64,000 nt of DNA from Amoeboaphelidium protococcarum (GCA_023515745.1 JALECJ010000256.1:744001-808000); one strand, 5' to 3'. Shown: positions 24,350 to 37,000, counted from the stretch's first letter. The notes: generated from the letters alone by a model not told the origin. Numbers and translations are program-made.

Positions 24350-24695
24350 ATTATCACTTTAAATATTTAATCTGATTAGATTCGATGGAAGATGGACAAA
24401 GAATTTTACTTTGTTTTAATCTTGATGATAAAATCGCAAGTTGAAAAGAGAAATGATAGCAATAAACTGGATGTAAGAGCTCTAAGGTGTTTTTCAAGTG
24501 GTAATATTTGTTACTTCTGGTAAGAATATAAATTCATTAATTCGTAGAAAGTATTCAGTGCAAAATCATGTAGCGTGGACATTGCTATACTTCTTTGTCT
24601 TGAGAGATCTACAGATTGTAAAGGAGCTCACTGGTAATACTAACTACAATGAGAGAGTGAAAAACTCAAATTGAAATAAATTTAGAACTATCTAT
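24350..24695. other. Intergenic stretch between TRM61 and PAM17
   Basis: AT-rich; no gene or repeat is recognised. It probably holds the PAM17 promoter and the TRM61 3' end. Confidence 0.4.
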
Positions 24696-25610
<915 letters not shown>

Positions 25611-26116
25611 ATCTTCTGTCTATATTTTATATGTAGAATAACAATAGTATGTATTGATACAGGCAATGTAGTTATATAGCTTCCGTTGGTTATGCTAGAG
25701 GCGAAAACCGTTAAAAATCGTGGTGATACTTTTCGTGAGCTCTTCTTAACTTTACCATAAGCGATCGCCTCTCTTTGTCCCTTTTGGGAACTTTTAAAGA
25801 TTAACATTATGAGTACGCGTTAAGATTATTTAGAAGTTGTTAGTATAATATTTCTGGCTGTGGGTACTCCGGGTCTGAGTGACTGATTTGTATGGTAGAA
25901 AATAAAACAATTTTTAATGATATAGAATGAGATTATTTTGGTAACTCTTGCTTACAGCCTAAAAAAAGTGTAAAGGTTACCAACAGACTAAAATTCCGAC
26001 AGTTCTGGGGCGCGCATCTAATCGAGAAAGTTAAACATGAAGCAGTATTTAATTGCTTCAGTCAAAAATTTATTTAACATTTGGCATTAAGCAAGAAGTG
26101 CATAGATGCTTAATTA
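25611..26116. other. Intergenic stretch
   Basis: Upstream of TRM61. A minus-strand frame exists without an ATG start and is not accepted. Nothing else is recognised. Confidence 0.35.
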
Positions 26117-26566
26117 ATGGCTAGAAATTGGTTATCCCATTCATGGCGCCATCATCTTTATGTCGGATGCGAGTGGGAGGTGAACTCGGCGCGTAGGATT
26201 GACAAGACTGATCTTAGTGATATAGATGTATTAGTAACTGCTTTGTATCTTTACGCGCGTTAAAGTTATTGCCAAGCTAAATTTTCTGGTAAGTTATCTC
26301 TCTGGTCCGGTAAAACTGCTGGTGAGTTTCTGGAGAGCCTCTAATCTATTAATTGGATTTTTGGCTACATTACTAAGAACCTCTGTAATGCAGCTCGTGA
26401 AATCGGAGCTTTTTGTGATTTCTTTTGGTATACGTAATTTCGAAGTTTACTGATGACATTGAGGCTGTATAATTTATCACGTTATCAGCACTGGATGGTC
26501 CTGCGTGTTGAGCTATTCTCAATCCTTTGCGGTGCTCCTGGTCCCTGTTTATTTCTAGGATACTGA
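26117..26566 (+). CDS. Hypothetical protein, 149 aa
   Basis: Frame from ATG 26117 to TGA 26564-26566. The product is Trp- and Leu-rich with a helical look (ARNWLSHSWRHHLYVGCEWE at the start, then INWIFGYITKNLCNAAREIG and FRSLLMTLRLYNLSRYQHW). No family recognised. The aromatic content and lack of homology leave open that it is a chance frame. Confidence 0.35.
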
Positions 26567-26706
26567 CGCGTCCATACGCATACACTATTGATATATGTTG
26601 AAATAACATAGTTCGTATGGTTGAAACAATGAAGGTACGGTTAAAGGCCCAAGGCGATGATGATCAGCAAGACATAGATATGTGGAAATGATGTTGTGCG
26701 GCGTGA

Positions 26707-27000
26707 ATGAGGTCTTCGGAGATTTCCTTTTAGAGCAAACCAGTGGAAGGTCAGTTTGCGTTTACACCGGAGCAATCCTACAATGCCGTACGTTTGCTTT
26801 GTACTGAAGGAATGTGTACGAGAATGTTACAAGGGATAGCCACAAGGAACCCAATGCGCCAATGTTGCCGTGGAGAGAAGTAGATAGACCGACGTTTTCC
26901 GAAGAGCAATGGCCGAACAACATCAGTGGAAGTTCAATTCCTCTCTTGTACAACTAGGTATCTAACCGGTGCCAATCGTGGAGCCAGGAAAGGAGAATGA
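26707..27000 (+). CDS. Hypothetical short ORF, 97 aa
   Basis: ATG 26707 to TGA 26998-27000, basic and Arg/Cys-rich, no recognised domain. A minus-strand frame overlaps it, so the coding strand is uncertain. Reported only because the surrounding 1 kb has no better gene. Confidence 0.2.
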
Positions 27001-27301
27001 TGATAGCCACCTCTGTGTAAATAAATAAGTAATGTAGTTCAGCCTAAAATAGAATACACTTTCGCGAATGACCTGCAATATGTATCGGATCCATATAGAT
27101 TAATGGACTAACAACCAAATGTTCTAGGACTGATATATGCGACTGCGCAAGCACTTGTATTATTGCCAGCAAAGTAAGAATAAACAAGTGTGCGCATATC
27201 GTTCAGCGAAGGCCTCATTCAGTTCGACAAAGTGTAATGAATATCTGGTTTTGCTAAGATCGACAGAAGTCGTAGAGCATAACGACAACTACAGTACTTC
27301 T

Positions 27302-27460
27302 TCACGTCAAGGATCGTTTCTGAAACATTCCTCTCAGTGTCGCTCTCTTCTTTTCAGCAATTTCGAAAACATTATTTTGTTGAAACGGAGAGCCGCTCGA
27401 CTGAAGCTGATAGTAAGAGTGTGTTCTTCTACTTGTTACCATCCTGCCTACTTTGGACAT
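27302..27460 (-). CDS. Hypothetical small protein, 52 aa
   Basis: ATG 27460 to TGA 27304-27302. The sequence is basic and helix-prone in its second half (NVFEIAEKKRATLRGMFQKR). It lies head to head with the next plus-strand gene, with 20 bp between start codons, which would suit a shared promoter. No family is recognised. Confidence 0.3.
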   Translation of the reverse strand: MSKVGRMVTSRRTHSYYQLQSSGSPFQQNNVFEIAEKKRATLRGMFQKRSLT

Positions 27461-27480
27461 AAATATATCACATTGATAAC

Positions 27481-29067
27481 ATGAAAGAAAACGTTTTCAT
27501 CTCTAATAAAGTACAAATGTAAGCTGGGGACTCCCTAAAGTCGGGTAAGCGAAATATTATCAGCTCTGACGACGAAGATGACGAGCTGAGTGCTCCAGTG
27601 GCTTTCCTTCAAGGTGCATAATAGGAGAAAGAAGATGGGTAAACTGGTTAGGAATTGGAATTTGATTTTAGTCGATCAAGAACTGTAGACCAAGTACTAT
27701 CTGAAGTGCCGTCTTTCATTCAGTAGAGATCATCATCAGAGTCACGTAGACGTTCATCAACACGCGTGAATCCTCATAGTCTCCCTCAGCAGACATCGCT
27801 GCAGAATCTGAAACGCAGCAAGCCCGGCGATGGAGACGACGCGACTGAAACGTCTGCGGATTTATCGTTTCTGAACTCTCTTGTGCAGCAGAAGGAGAAG
27901 CGGTCGAGGATTGGGTATGAAAAGTTGAAATCTGCAGTCCAGATTGGTAACACTGCTAACAGGAAGCGACTGAATGAAATAAGCTAATGCACTTCTGATG
28001 CTGTTCCCACTTTAACGCATGATGTTGTAAAGGAATCCATCGTTAGTGTTGGTCAAATTGATGCTAAGCGAATTTATGCGTTTAGCTCTTATTCCCTTCC
28101 AGAGTGGAACGCTGAATATTTAATTGGATTGATGAATAGTTCCTCTACTCAGGGAGAAGTTGCCGACGCGCTGAGATGGAGCATTTCGAACGACTAGCTT
28201 GATATTTTCTTTGCGTCCGACTTTTTGTCGAGTCAGCTAAAGAGCGGTTATTATTGTCCTGATACGTCTGCATGCAAAGTGATAGTTTATCTAGCTGTAT
28301 TTCATTCGTCTGCAGCAGTTAGATTTGGCGCTCTGTAGTGTATGAATATTTTATCCGAGTATGGTTTGATGTAATTAGACGTTTAGTATCTGCTTGAGTG
28401 TTTCACGTTGATGGGATTTATTGGCTCTTTGGATGATAAGAATAACTGCATCAAGATTGACGCGGATATTGATCAAGTTGAATTGCCTCAGCGTTAGCTT
28501 TTGCCTCTCGAATGGAAATTGCATATTAAAGCTTTACTATCCATCACTCTAATTGCTTGTAAGAGTAATGCTGTTGACTCCCATTTGGTTAAATCGCTAA
28601 TAACTCTGCTTTCCGGTGAAGAGTACTTGTGGGAATGTGATTTGGAAATTATGAATCTGTTTTAACAGCTATGTACTATCACCGGTGGCTGTGATATGAA
28701 CCATTTAAGCACTAAAAGAAGTAATATATCGCCGTTAGTAGCGTTTACGCGTCTAAATGAGTACAAGTTCTCGTCTGGTTCTGAATTCGATTATGTGAAA
28801 CTACTACGAGAGCTCAAATCGTGCTGGTAGAATCTTGATCTCACTCAGCAGGGAGCTTCAGTCAGTAAATTGATTGATCGTATCAAGTACATGAACTCTC
28901 GTATTAATGATTGCAAAGGAACTGATGTTGTAAAATCTGATTGTAAGCAGATTCTACAAAGATTCGAGTGTCTATTGAGAAATTGGACAATCATGTACCC
29001 ATCCTTAACATCGAATGGTGGCTAGTAAAAGAACTTGGACAACTTTTTCTCCGCAATAAAGTAATGA
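27481..29067 (+). CDS. Hypothetical nuclear-looking protein, 528 aa, with possible in-frame extension
   Basis: ATG 27481 to TGA 29065-29067. The first 160 residues are acidic and Ser/Arg-rich (IISSDDEDDELSAPV, then SSSESRRRSSTR) and look disordered; later ones form a helical, repeat-like domain (AKRIYAFSSYSLPEWNAEYLIG, KVIVYLAVFHSSAAVRFGAL, LHIKALLSITLIACK). An SLF2/FAM178-like helical-repeat protein is one possibility, but that is a guess. The same frame continues beyond the stop with protein-like sequence interrupted by one further TGA, up to 29334 (see findings). Confidence 0.65.
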
Positions 29068-29334
29068 AATAAAGCTTTTCAGTGCAGCAACTTGATGATT
29101 GATGATGTTTGCAAATATAGTTCAATAATTACATGGATTGAAGTACTGTATACGGATAGATATACGGATATAAATATTCCTCTTACATTGGCTTACCAGA
29201 AAATGATGGCGACTTTCTGAGACAAGGGCACTGAAGTAATTTCTTTCGGCATTGAGAGAATTTTAACAGCAGATTTTTACACTAACAATGCACTTGTTCG
29301 TCGCGAATAACTTGCGAAACGATCAATCAAGTGA
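29068..29334 (+). other. Protein-like in-frame sequence after the stop of the 528-aa gene
   Basis: In the same frame as the upstream gene, 50 codons (DDVCKYSSIITWIEVLYTDR, then LTLAYQKMMATF) run to TGA 29218-29220. Then 37 codons (KGTEVISFGIERILTADFY) run to TGA 29332-29334. Both TGAs sit where Trp would fit. It could be a decayed 3' end, readthrough, an unplaced intron or coincidence. Confidence 0.3.
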
Positions 29335-29438
29335 TTGGTCGAAAGTCGGCAACCAATCAGATACCGACAAAAAACTAGCCATGCAATGGTGCGGCCTCTA
29401 ACTTATTCACTTGAACTTATTAGCATCACTTTAATATT

Positions 29439-29828
29439 ATGACATTTTTTAACACCATAGTTAGAAGCGCCAATGAAAATTTGGGGCTTTATGTAGTGAT
29501 TACGTCGGCCGTTTCCACTGGACTCTGGCCGTATTTCAACTCTGCGAAGCTGGGGAAAATCGAAGATAGGCAGAAGCTCTTCTTCGATAAGGCCGAATTT
29601 AAGCGGCAAGAGCTTTAGTCTGAAATATCTACCGTCAATAAACGCGTATCTGCGGTGGAAGGTACGCTTGAAGGACTGGAGAATAGAATCACTAATGCCG
29701 AATGCAAAGTGGACTCCCTAGGCGCTAAAATGGATTCCCTTGAGATAAAAATGGATTTCCTTGAGTTGAAGATGGACTCCGTTAATGAAAAAATGGAGAA
29801 AATAGCTATATATTTGGGAGTGCAGTGA
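29439..29828 (+). CDS. Small coiled-coil protein with N-terminal hydrophobic segment, 129 aa
   Basis: ATG 29439 to TGA 29826-29828. An N-terminal hydrophobic segment (LGLYVVITSAVSTGLWPYF) is followed by a basic/acidic helix (KIEDRQKLFFDKAEFKR) and long heptad-like repeats (VDSLGAKMDSLEIKMDFLEL) typical of a coiled coil. It is probably membrane-anchored with the coiled coil exposed. No specific family is recognised. Confidence 0.6.
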
Positions 29829-30046
29829 GTAACAACTGCAATCGTATCTAAAGTTTACCGTAATCAGAATCTGCCAACAATAGAAGGCGCAATGATGTTG
29901 CTTGTGAAGTGACTGTTGCTCGCTCTTGTTTAACGTATGGAAAGATTTCTACATTGCTAACACACGCTCCTCTGAACATACAGTGCTAAGCTAGTAAGTT
30001 CTCTACTGGAGCGCAAAATTATAAATCGGCCCAAAAATATACAGTT

Positions 30047-30117
30047 TGCTCTCACCGAGAATCGAACTCGGGTTTCACGTTTACGAGACGCGTGTTCTAC
30101 CACTAGACTATAAGAGA
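30047..30117 (-). tRNA. tRNA-Thr (anticodon CGU)
   Basis: The minus-strand sequence has a D-arm/A-box TAGTCTAGTGG, an anticodon arm CGCGT-CTCGTAA-ACGTG with anticodon CGT at 30085-30083, and a T-arm CCGAG-TTCGATT-CTCGG. The acceptor stem TCTCTTA/TGAGAGC pairs except position 1:72 (U:C). A T5 run follows at 30037-30033 as a Pol III terminator. No intron. The terminal mismatch could mark a variant or a pseudogene. It contains one of the many ACGCGT hexamers. Confidence 0.85.
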
Positions 30118-30638
30118 TAGCAATTGCCAATTCAGGGGAATTGCCATATATAAAGAAAAGTCAGAATTTTATTGGCCGCCGACCCATGAGTAACATGTTC
30201 ATAACGCGAATCGGAGAACGATTGTAGATTTCATGAAGATAGGCTCAGTGTCTTTCATTAAATATAATGGTATTAAGAAGTAATGCTTGTTTCTTCCATT
30301 TCTTCAGCTGCATATAACACTATTAGTTAGCTGGATGCGAAGGCATCTTTGTCTAGACATTACCGTAATATAAGTTTGACTTGCAATTGCTCATTGCTAA
30401 TATAATAGGCGGAAAAGCTATTCTGTAGTACTAGGTGGAAGCCAGACATGGAGAATCAACACATTTTGCACTTTGATACAACATTTATCAAACAACATGT
30501 TCAATTTATAAATCATGACACATATACGCATTTTAAAGCTACGGCTGATATGGATGTCTCACCATAACATTAAATGAGCCTCTGGTCCAATCAACAACTC
30601 TAACAACAAAGCAAAACTATCGAGTTGTCTTAATTTCA
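30118..30638. other. Intergenic stretch
   Basis: Between the tRNA and the small membrane-protein gene. AT-rich; no gene, RNA or repeat family is recognised. Confidence 0.35.
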
Positions 30639-30944
30639 TCAACTAAACAAATTGGAGAACCTCTTCTAAATCATGTCATCCAGCATCTTGTCAGTTATAT
30701 CTTGTATTCTGACAATACTAGAAGTTCTATCTACTTAATTATTGGCTCTGTTGGCATTGCAAACGACTCGCATACTATCTTGTTTCAACTTATTGAGGTA
30801 TGTATGGTCAGCAAACTTGTCATACGCTCCATCGTAAGAGCGCCGTTTTACATTCCCAATTATTAATAGTAGTAGTACAAAAACTAGCAGAAGCGTCAAG
30901 GTAATTTTAAAATGACACAACCGCCTCATCAGCATACTAGGCAT
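30639..30944 (-). CDS. Small single-pass membrane protein, 101 aa
   Basis: ATG 30944 to TGA 30641-30639. A short basic N-terminus (MLMRRLCHFK) precedes one strongly hydrophobic segment (ITLTLLLVFVLLLLIIGNV), followed by a basic and then mixed soluble tail (KRRSYDGAYDKFADHTYLN). The arrangement suits a type II membrane protein or uncleaved signal anchor. No family recognised. Confidence 0.55.
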
Positions 30945-31202
30945 ACAATATTACAGGGGAATGGTCTGTAGACAGGAGAAGCGCGTTTACTATTTGTTGT
31001 TCAGGACAACCGGAGCAATGAAACGCCTCAAAATACAAAAGTTGTTTGACACAATGTGAATCCTGGCCACCTCGCCTCGGCAACAATTGTTGTTTCATCT
31101 TCCAAATCTGCATCAAAGCAATCTCACGGATCTGCTCAGCGTTAAGTCAGTCAATCAGTGTATAACGATATTAGTTAATTAATCAACTTCTTATCAATCG
31201 AT

Positions 31203-32417
31203 ATGTCCGGATTAGTTAAAGCGAAAAAGTTCAACATCCAAGACTCCAACATTGCTCTGCTGGGCAGCGATCTTGAGAAGAATGTCCGCAAGAATGCCAG
31301 TGATGGCGAACCTGCATGGGCATCTGCTGGCAAGTAGCTGGGTATTGAGATCTGGCGCATTGAAAAGTTCAAGGTTGTTGCTTGGCCAAAGGAAAGCTAT
31401 GGCGAGTTCTACTCCGGAGATAGTTATATCATCTTGCGCACTTATAAGGCAAAGCCTGAGGATGAAAAGTTTCAGTTTGATGTTCACTTTTGGCTTGGCC
31501 GCGAAACTTCCTAGGATGAAGCTGGTACGGCTGCATATAAGACTGTGGAGTTAGATGATTGCCTTGGTGGTCAGCCTGTTCAGCATCGTGAAGTTCAAGG
31601 ATATGAGTCGGAGCTGTTCCTCAGCTATTTCCCAAAGATGAAGATTTTGGATGGTGGAGTTGAGTCCGGATTCAAGCATGTGAAGCCTGAGGAATATCGT
31701 CCTCGTCTGCTGCACATCAAGGGCACTCGTGGCCATATTGTTGTACAAGAGGTTGCTCTGGAGGCTTCTAGCTTGAACAGTGGTGATGTCTTTGTGCTGG
31801 ATGCTGGTTTGAACATCTACCAGTTCAATGGAGCCACTTCCAATGGTGTTGAGCGCATGAAGGCCATGGAGTTGTGTTCTGCTTTATCGCAAGATCGTAA
31901 ATCTGCCAAGGTTGTAGTCTATGGTGAAGATGATGCAGATGCTACTCCATTCTGGTAACTAATCGGTGGCAAGAAGGCTATCAAGAGCGCCGGAGATGGC
32001 GGTGATGACAAGGCTGCCGTGAAGAATGTCGCTAAGCGTCTGATGCGCTTGAGTGATGCTAGTGGTAAGATTGAGTTTAAAGAGGAGGCCACTGGTGTGA
32101 TCAAGAAGTCCATGCTGGATGGTAATGACGTTTTCATCTTTGATAACGCTGCAGAGGTATTTGCCTGGGTCGGTAAGAAGACCACGCCTTAGGAGAAGCG
32201 TTTGGCATTGCAGTATGCTCAGGATTACTTGGTCAAGTACAACCGCCCTGCTTATACTCCAATCTCCCGTGTGTTAGAAGGTGGAGAGAATGAAGTGTTT
32301 TTGAAGAGCTTGGATCCTGAAACTTCCGCTGCACCAGTTGGAGTCAAAGCTGGTAAGGAGTAAAAGGATGCTGTCAAGTAGCACGCTCCTGTCCAGGCAC
32401 CAAATATGAAGAAGTGA
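31203..32417 (+). CDS. Severin/gelsolin-family actin-binding protein, intronless paralog (404 aa)
   Basis: ATG 31203 to TGA 32415-32417. Three gelsolin-like repeats are visible. The first has GIEIWRIEKFKVVAWPKESY, then GDSYIIL and FWLGRETSQDEAGTAAYKTV; the second has GDVFVLDAGLNIYQFNG; the third has GNDVFIFDNAAEVFAWVGKK. Three repeats is the severin/fragmin/CapG size. Such proteins cap or sever actin filaments with calcium. It is a clear paralog of the gene at 35478-36782, but all three intron positions of that gene are cleanly absent here. Confidence 0.92.
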
Positions 32418-32651
32418 TAATGATGATGATGAATTTTGAATATTTAATGATGAATGATATGATATGGTTATGCCCGATTAAGGTCATCGATTGTATTCGA
32501 CTTCGATTCCTTACGTTGCATTTTAGAAGATATCTTATTATACAAAATCATCCCAACACCAACCATAAAAAACGTTATAATAAGATTACTATATATTCTG
32601 ATACTACATCAATTATTTCACATTAATCCGTCCTTATCATTCATGGAACAA

Positions 32652-34712
32652 TCAAGGTCGACCCTAATACTATGACATATCAACGCCTTTAGTCAATTGG
32701 GCTTTCATGTCATTAAATGCCTAGCGATCTTAACTTGTCATTTAATTGTTGGTCATGCGCTTAGTAAATTCAGGTCCAAGCTGAGCCGCTACAAATCCGT
32801 TAACACCAAACTGGCTTATTGCATGAGCTGTAGCACTATTAGACAGAGCCTGACCAGCAGGAGTCTTCTCATTCATCTTGTTCATTTCTTGTTGAGAATA
32901 TCCTAGATCATTGAGCATATCAGAATTCAAACGCTAAGGTCCAATTTATGCAGGTATTGCGCTTGGTTATTCTCCTGCAGCCGGTTGACCTGGAGGAGCG
33001 GCACCTGGAGCCTACTATGGGCCAGCTTAATTCATCTGAAATGCATTGTCCGCCATTGACTTGACAGCAGGATTGGCATTCTGGAAGAAATTCTGAGATC
33101 CTACTGCAGGCTTTGGAGCTTAAGTTTCAGCATTCCTTTAATTCACAATACTAGGAGGGGCAACAATTCTCTCAACACTTGGTGGACGCGGAGCAATATC
33201 ATTTGTGTATTACGCCTTCAGATCAGCAAATTTTTGTTGTTCTTGGGGAGTCATAGTACCCTATTTGAAATTCGTAAACGTCTAAGGACCCATTTACTAC
33301 GCAACAAACGAATCGGTACCAAATGTTTTTAATGCATACGCAGCAGCATCCTAAGATAGCTTGTATCCTTCTGCTGTGCCTGAATTCATTTTGTTCATTT
33401 AGTCCTGACTATAGCCCAAAGTCTTGAGTGTATCTTAACTCAGTTTGAAACGACCGTACTCGACTTTAACCGTATCTGGAGGAGCTTGAGCTGCAAGTTT
33501 CTACTATTCAGCAGTGTTTGGCATATCTTTGCCGTTTTCAGATGCAACAGCCTCAACGTTTTGAAGCGTCATTACATCAGCTCTAGGAAGAGTACCGAAA
33601 TGGTTCATTTTCGTGACATCGTTTACTTCAGCAGCGCCTTAAGTTGCGGAATCTGAACTTACTGCAGGAGGTGTACCAGAGTCAGCAGCAGGCGCTTGGC
33701 CAGTGGTAGCCACGTCTTAACCTGCTGGTACAGACTATTAAGCAACTGCAGGTGAAGCTCCTTCCACAGGGGCAGCAGGCTGTGTACCAGGTTGTGGTGC
33801 AGAAACAGCAGGAGCCTGAGGAGCAGGAGCAGCAGGTTACGCACTACCTGGCAGAGGGGCCGGAGCTGCCTGAGCATCAGAAGGACCATTTACACCCTGT
33901 GGTTAAGTAGAGCCTTGAGGAGAAGGATTGCCAGCTGATGGCCCTTACTATGCACCGCCCTGGCCAACGGGCTGTTATCCAACTCCTTGTTAAGTAGTAG
34001 CTTGTTAGGAAACTGACTAATCAGATGCTTTCTGTTACTGTTAAGCTGCTCGAGGAGCACCATCGACAGGACCGCCTTAAGGCGCACCAGAAACAGCGCC
34101 ACGCTGAGGAGTATTAGCAGTATCTGTCTAGCCAGTTACGCCGCGATTCGCATCACCTGGCTACGTTTTTCCTTAATCACTAGTTTATTAGGCCCCACCG
34201 GCCTATACCGACTACTGATTAGGTGGAGATCCTGATTGACGAGCAGGAGGTCCAGAAGAGCCATGTTACGCAGTCTTTGCCTTTTCAGAATCTGATCCGG
34301 CATCAGATTTTGCTCCAGATACTGCGCCTGCTTTCGACGTCTCTGAATTACCTTTAGCAGGAGCTGAGGGCCCATTGCTTCCAGTGCTTGCCTTTGAGGA
34401 GTCAGATGAGGATGATTTTGAAGGACCGGACGTGGCCGACTTAGAAGGGCTAGCCGAGGGTGATGAGGATGATGAACTAGAAGATGATGGTCCAGAACCA
34501 GAGGCTGAGCCTGTACCAGATTTTCCATTAGAACCAGATGTTGCAGACTTGCTACCACCCTTACCAGCACCATCTTCTCTTTTAAATATCTCAACACGCT
34601 TAGCTCCATCACTTGGCAGAATTTCACGCACCGGATATGAATTGGACACTAAAATGCAGCATAGAAGCCATACAGAAACCACTTATACCAGTAAGTTACT
34701 ACGATAATACAT
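32652..34712 (-). CDS. Secreted Gln/Ala/Pro/Ser-rich repeat protein, paralog C (686 aa)
   Basis: ATG 34712 to TGA 32654-32652, inverted relative to paralogs A and B. The N-terminus (VSVWLLCCILVSNSYPVREI, then LPSDGAKRVEIFKRE) is almost identical to paralog B. A Ser-rich tract follows (runs of SSSSSS), then Gln/Pro/Ala-rich sequence with many TAA/TAG Gln codons, and two copies of the 80-aa domain at about residues 420-505 and 592-675 (LSQDTLKTLGYSQDQMNKMN; LNSDMLNDLGYSQQEMNKMN). The last 150 residues are nearly identical to B. Recent duplication or gene conversion is likely. Confidence 0.8.
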
Positions 34713-34830
34713 TGCGACCAAATACTATATATACAAACAGAACACAATAGATTAAATGTTGTAGCAGAAAATGAAAGACATCGCACCACCATTCTAATGA
34801 TACGCGTTCGATGCATGTTGCAGGCGGTGA

Positions 34831-34873
34831 CACTTGTGTCAAAACACAAGCCAATCGGAGGCAGATAGCATAG
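34831..34873 (-). promoter_or_regulatory. Conserved promoter block, copy C, with stem-loop
   Basis: The reverse complement matches the block upstream of paralogs A and B, including ATTGG and the CTTGTGT/ACACAAG stem. It lies about 160 bp before the ATG of paralog C. Similarity to the B copy continues through ACGCGTATCATTA to near the start codon. Confidence 0.65.
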
Positions 34874-35306
34874 CACAAGTGAACCCACGCGTAGAACAGC
34901 ATGATCACATTTGGAGCACATTAGTTTAAACAATTAATGAAGGCAGAATTACAGTACATACGCGTTAACTTGATAAAAAAGGTCATAAATGACCGAACAT
35001 CGCCAGCTATATTTACTCAGCAGACCAGTGGTTTTGAATACATTTACAGTACTTGCAAATTTGGGCGGTCACTCGGTAACTAAAATTTAATATAGCTATA
35101 ATCGCCAGGGTCACACTTGATTCGTATCACTCGAAAAAGGCTTTATACTTTTATTCGCGCATGGGGAAAATGGAAATTCAGATCGAAAGAACAAATACAA
35201 ATAGTTTAAAAATAGTTCTCTAATCGGACCCTTTTGGTACTGAAACAAGGATCTGCATTACATTGTTGATCATCAACGCCATCCCTGTTTGTTTGATTGG
35301 AAGGCG

Positions 35307-35342
35307 TGAGAGAGAGAGAGAGAGGAAGAGAAAGAGAAGAGA
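35307..35342 (+). repeat. GA-rich purine tract
   Basis: About 36 nt of GAGAGAG followed by GGAAGAGAAAGAGAAGAGA, upstream of severin 2. Similar purine tracts occur at about 40208-40255 and, as CT on the plus strand, near 52120. A GAGA-like promoter element is possible. Confidence 0.5.
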
Positions 35343-35477
35343 CACGCTCGTGTGAATACACATTGCTTCATCGAAACATCGCTTCCCTGTTATTCTTATT
35401 ACAACTTTGCCATTCTCTGTTTCATACTGTCTTATCACACACGGCTATTTTATAATCTATCACCGTTTTTTTAAATT

Positions 35478-36782
35478 ATGCCTGGTTTTGTAAAGAGCAA
35501 GAAATACGATATCGCTGATAGTAATATTGCCCTCCTTGGCAGCGACGTAAGTGTATATCTCATGCTATTTTATAAGGGTCTTGCGCTTACTATGAATGTT
35601 TTTGTAGTTGGAAAAGAAGGTCAAGTAGAATGCTGCATCGAGCGAGAATGCATGGAAGGGAGTTGGCTAATAGGTGTAAGTTTTAGCTATCTCTCTGATT
35701 AATCATCATACAACATGAAATTTGTGTAGTGGAATCAACATCTGGCGCATTGAAGACTTCAAGGTTGTGGCTTGGCCTAAGCAGAGCTATGGCGAGTTTT
35801 ATGAAGGTGATTCTTACATCATTTTGAACACGTACAAGAAGAACCCAAGCGAAGAGAAGCTGTCTTATGATCTGCACTTCTGGCTGGGCAGTGAAACTTC
35901 TCAAGATGAGGCGGGAACGGCCGCATATAAGACTGTGGAGCTGGATGATGTTCTGAAGGGAGCTGCCGTGTAGCACCGCGAAGTTCAAGGTCATGAATCT
36001 AACTTGTTCTTGAGCTACTTTAAGCAATTCAAAACTCTGAACGGAGGTATGTTTACAATCAGGTATCGCTAATGTTTTGTTCTTTTTCATAACTTTGAGT
36101 ATGTCAATATGTAGGTGTTGCCAGTGGTTTTAATCAAGTTAAGCCTGAAGAGTACTAGCCAAGATTGTTGCAGGTGCGTTCCAACCCAAAGAACAAGCAG
36201 AATGTGGTGGTTCGTCAGGTTGAGATTTCGGCAGATTCGCTGAATAGCGGCGATGTCTTCATCTTGGATAAGGGATTGTAGATTTACCAATTCAACGGCA
36301 AGGAGGCGTAGGTGACTGAGAAGGTCAAGGCTGGTGAATTCGCCCGTGCTTTGGTTGATCAGCGTGATGGTAGAGCCAAGTTGTAGGCTTTTAATGAGGG
36401 TGATGCTGATGCTAAACCATTCTGGGATGCCGTTGGTGGTCAGAAGGCTATTAAATCCGCTGCAGATGTAACTGAAGAACCAAAGGCATTCACCAAAGTT
36501 CTGTTTGTTTTAAGCGATGCATCCGGAAAGTTGGAGTTCAAGCAAGTCGCATCTGGTCAGATTAAGCTAGCACAGTTTGATTCTACTAATGTCAACGTGT
36601 ATGATAGTGGCCATGAAGTTTTTGTTTGGATTGGCAAGAGTGCGTCTGCTCAAGAGAAGCGTAATGGTTTGTAGTACGCTCAAGACTATCTGGCCAAGTA
36701 TAACCGTCCTGCTTACCTGCCTATTTCTCGTGTGTTGGAAGGCGGTGAGAACGAAGTATTTGCTCAGAGCTTGGACAAGTGA
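35478..36782 (+). CDS. Severin/gelsolin-family actin-binding protein, intron-containing paralog (373 aa)
   Basis: Four exons placed by alignment with the paralog at 31203: 35478-35546, 35608-35675, 35730-36046 and 36115-36782. The introns (61, 54 and 68 nt) begin GTAAGT, GTAAGT and GTATGT and all end TGTAG. Splicing restores ALLGSD|LEKKVKQNAAS, GVGQQVGINIWRIEDFK and TLNGGVASGF. Three gelsolin repeats are present, for example SYIILNTYKK, FWLGSETSQDEAGTAAYKTV and HEVFVWIGKSA. It likely caps or severs actin. The C-terminus is 30 residues shorter than the intronless paralog. Confidence 0.92.
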
Positions 36783-37000
36783 GTAATTGGCTGCTTTATG
36801 GGTTGATATTGAAATGTGATATGAAGTGTGAAATGGGAATGATTTATCTTTGAAATATATCTTGCATTTTACTTTCAATTTAAAATCTACACTAAGTAAA
36901 ATCAGCGGGAGCTTAATTACAAAAATCATCTCTGCGCATAAGAAAAACCAAATTGCAATAGTAAGCGTTATTTGAGGACAATTCGCACCAGTTTATTATC

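Larger units (their letters stand above)
34713..35477. promoter_or_regulatory. Divergent intergenic region of paralog C and severin 2
   Basis: Contains promoter block copy C (34831-34873) reading leftward, and a purine GA-repeat tract at 35307-35342 about 140-170 bp before the severin 2 start. No gene is recognised. Confidence 0.5.

Noticed and set aside
34375-34707. Acidic plus-strand ORF (Asp/Glu-rich)
   Set aside because: Antisense to the Ser-rich tract of repeat protein C; its acidity simply reflects TCN codons read backwards.
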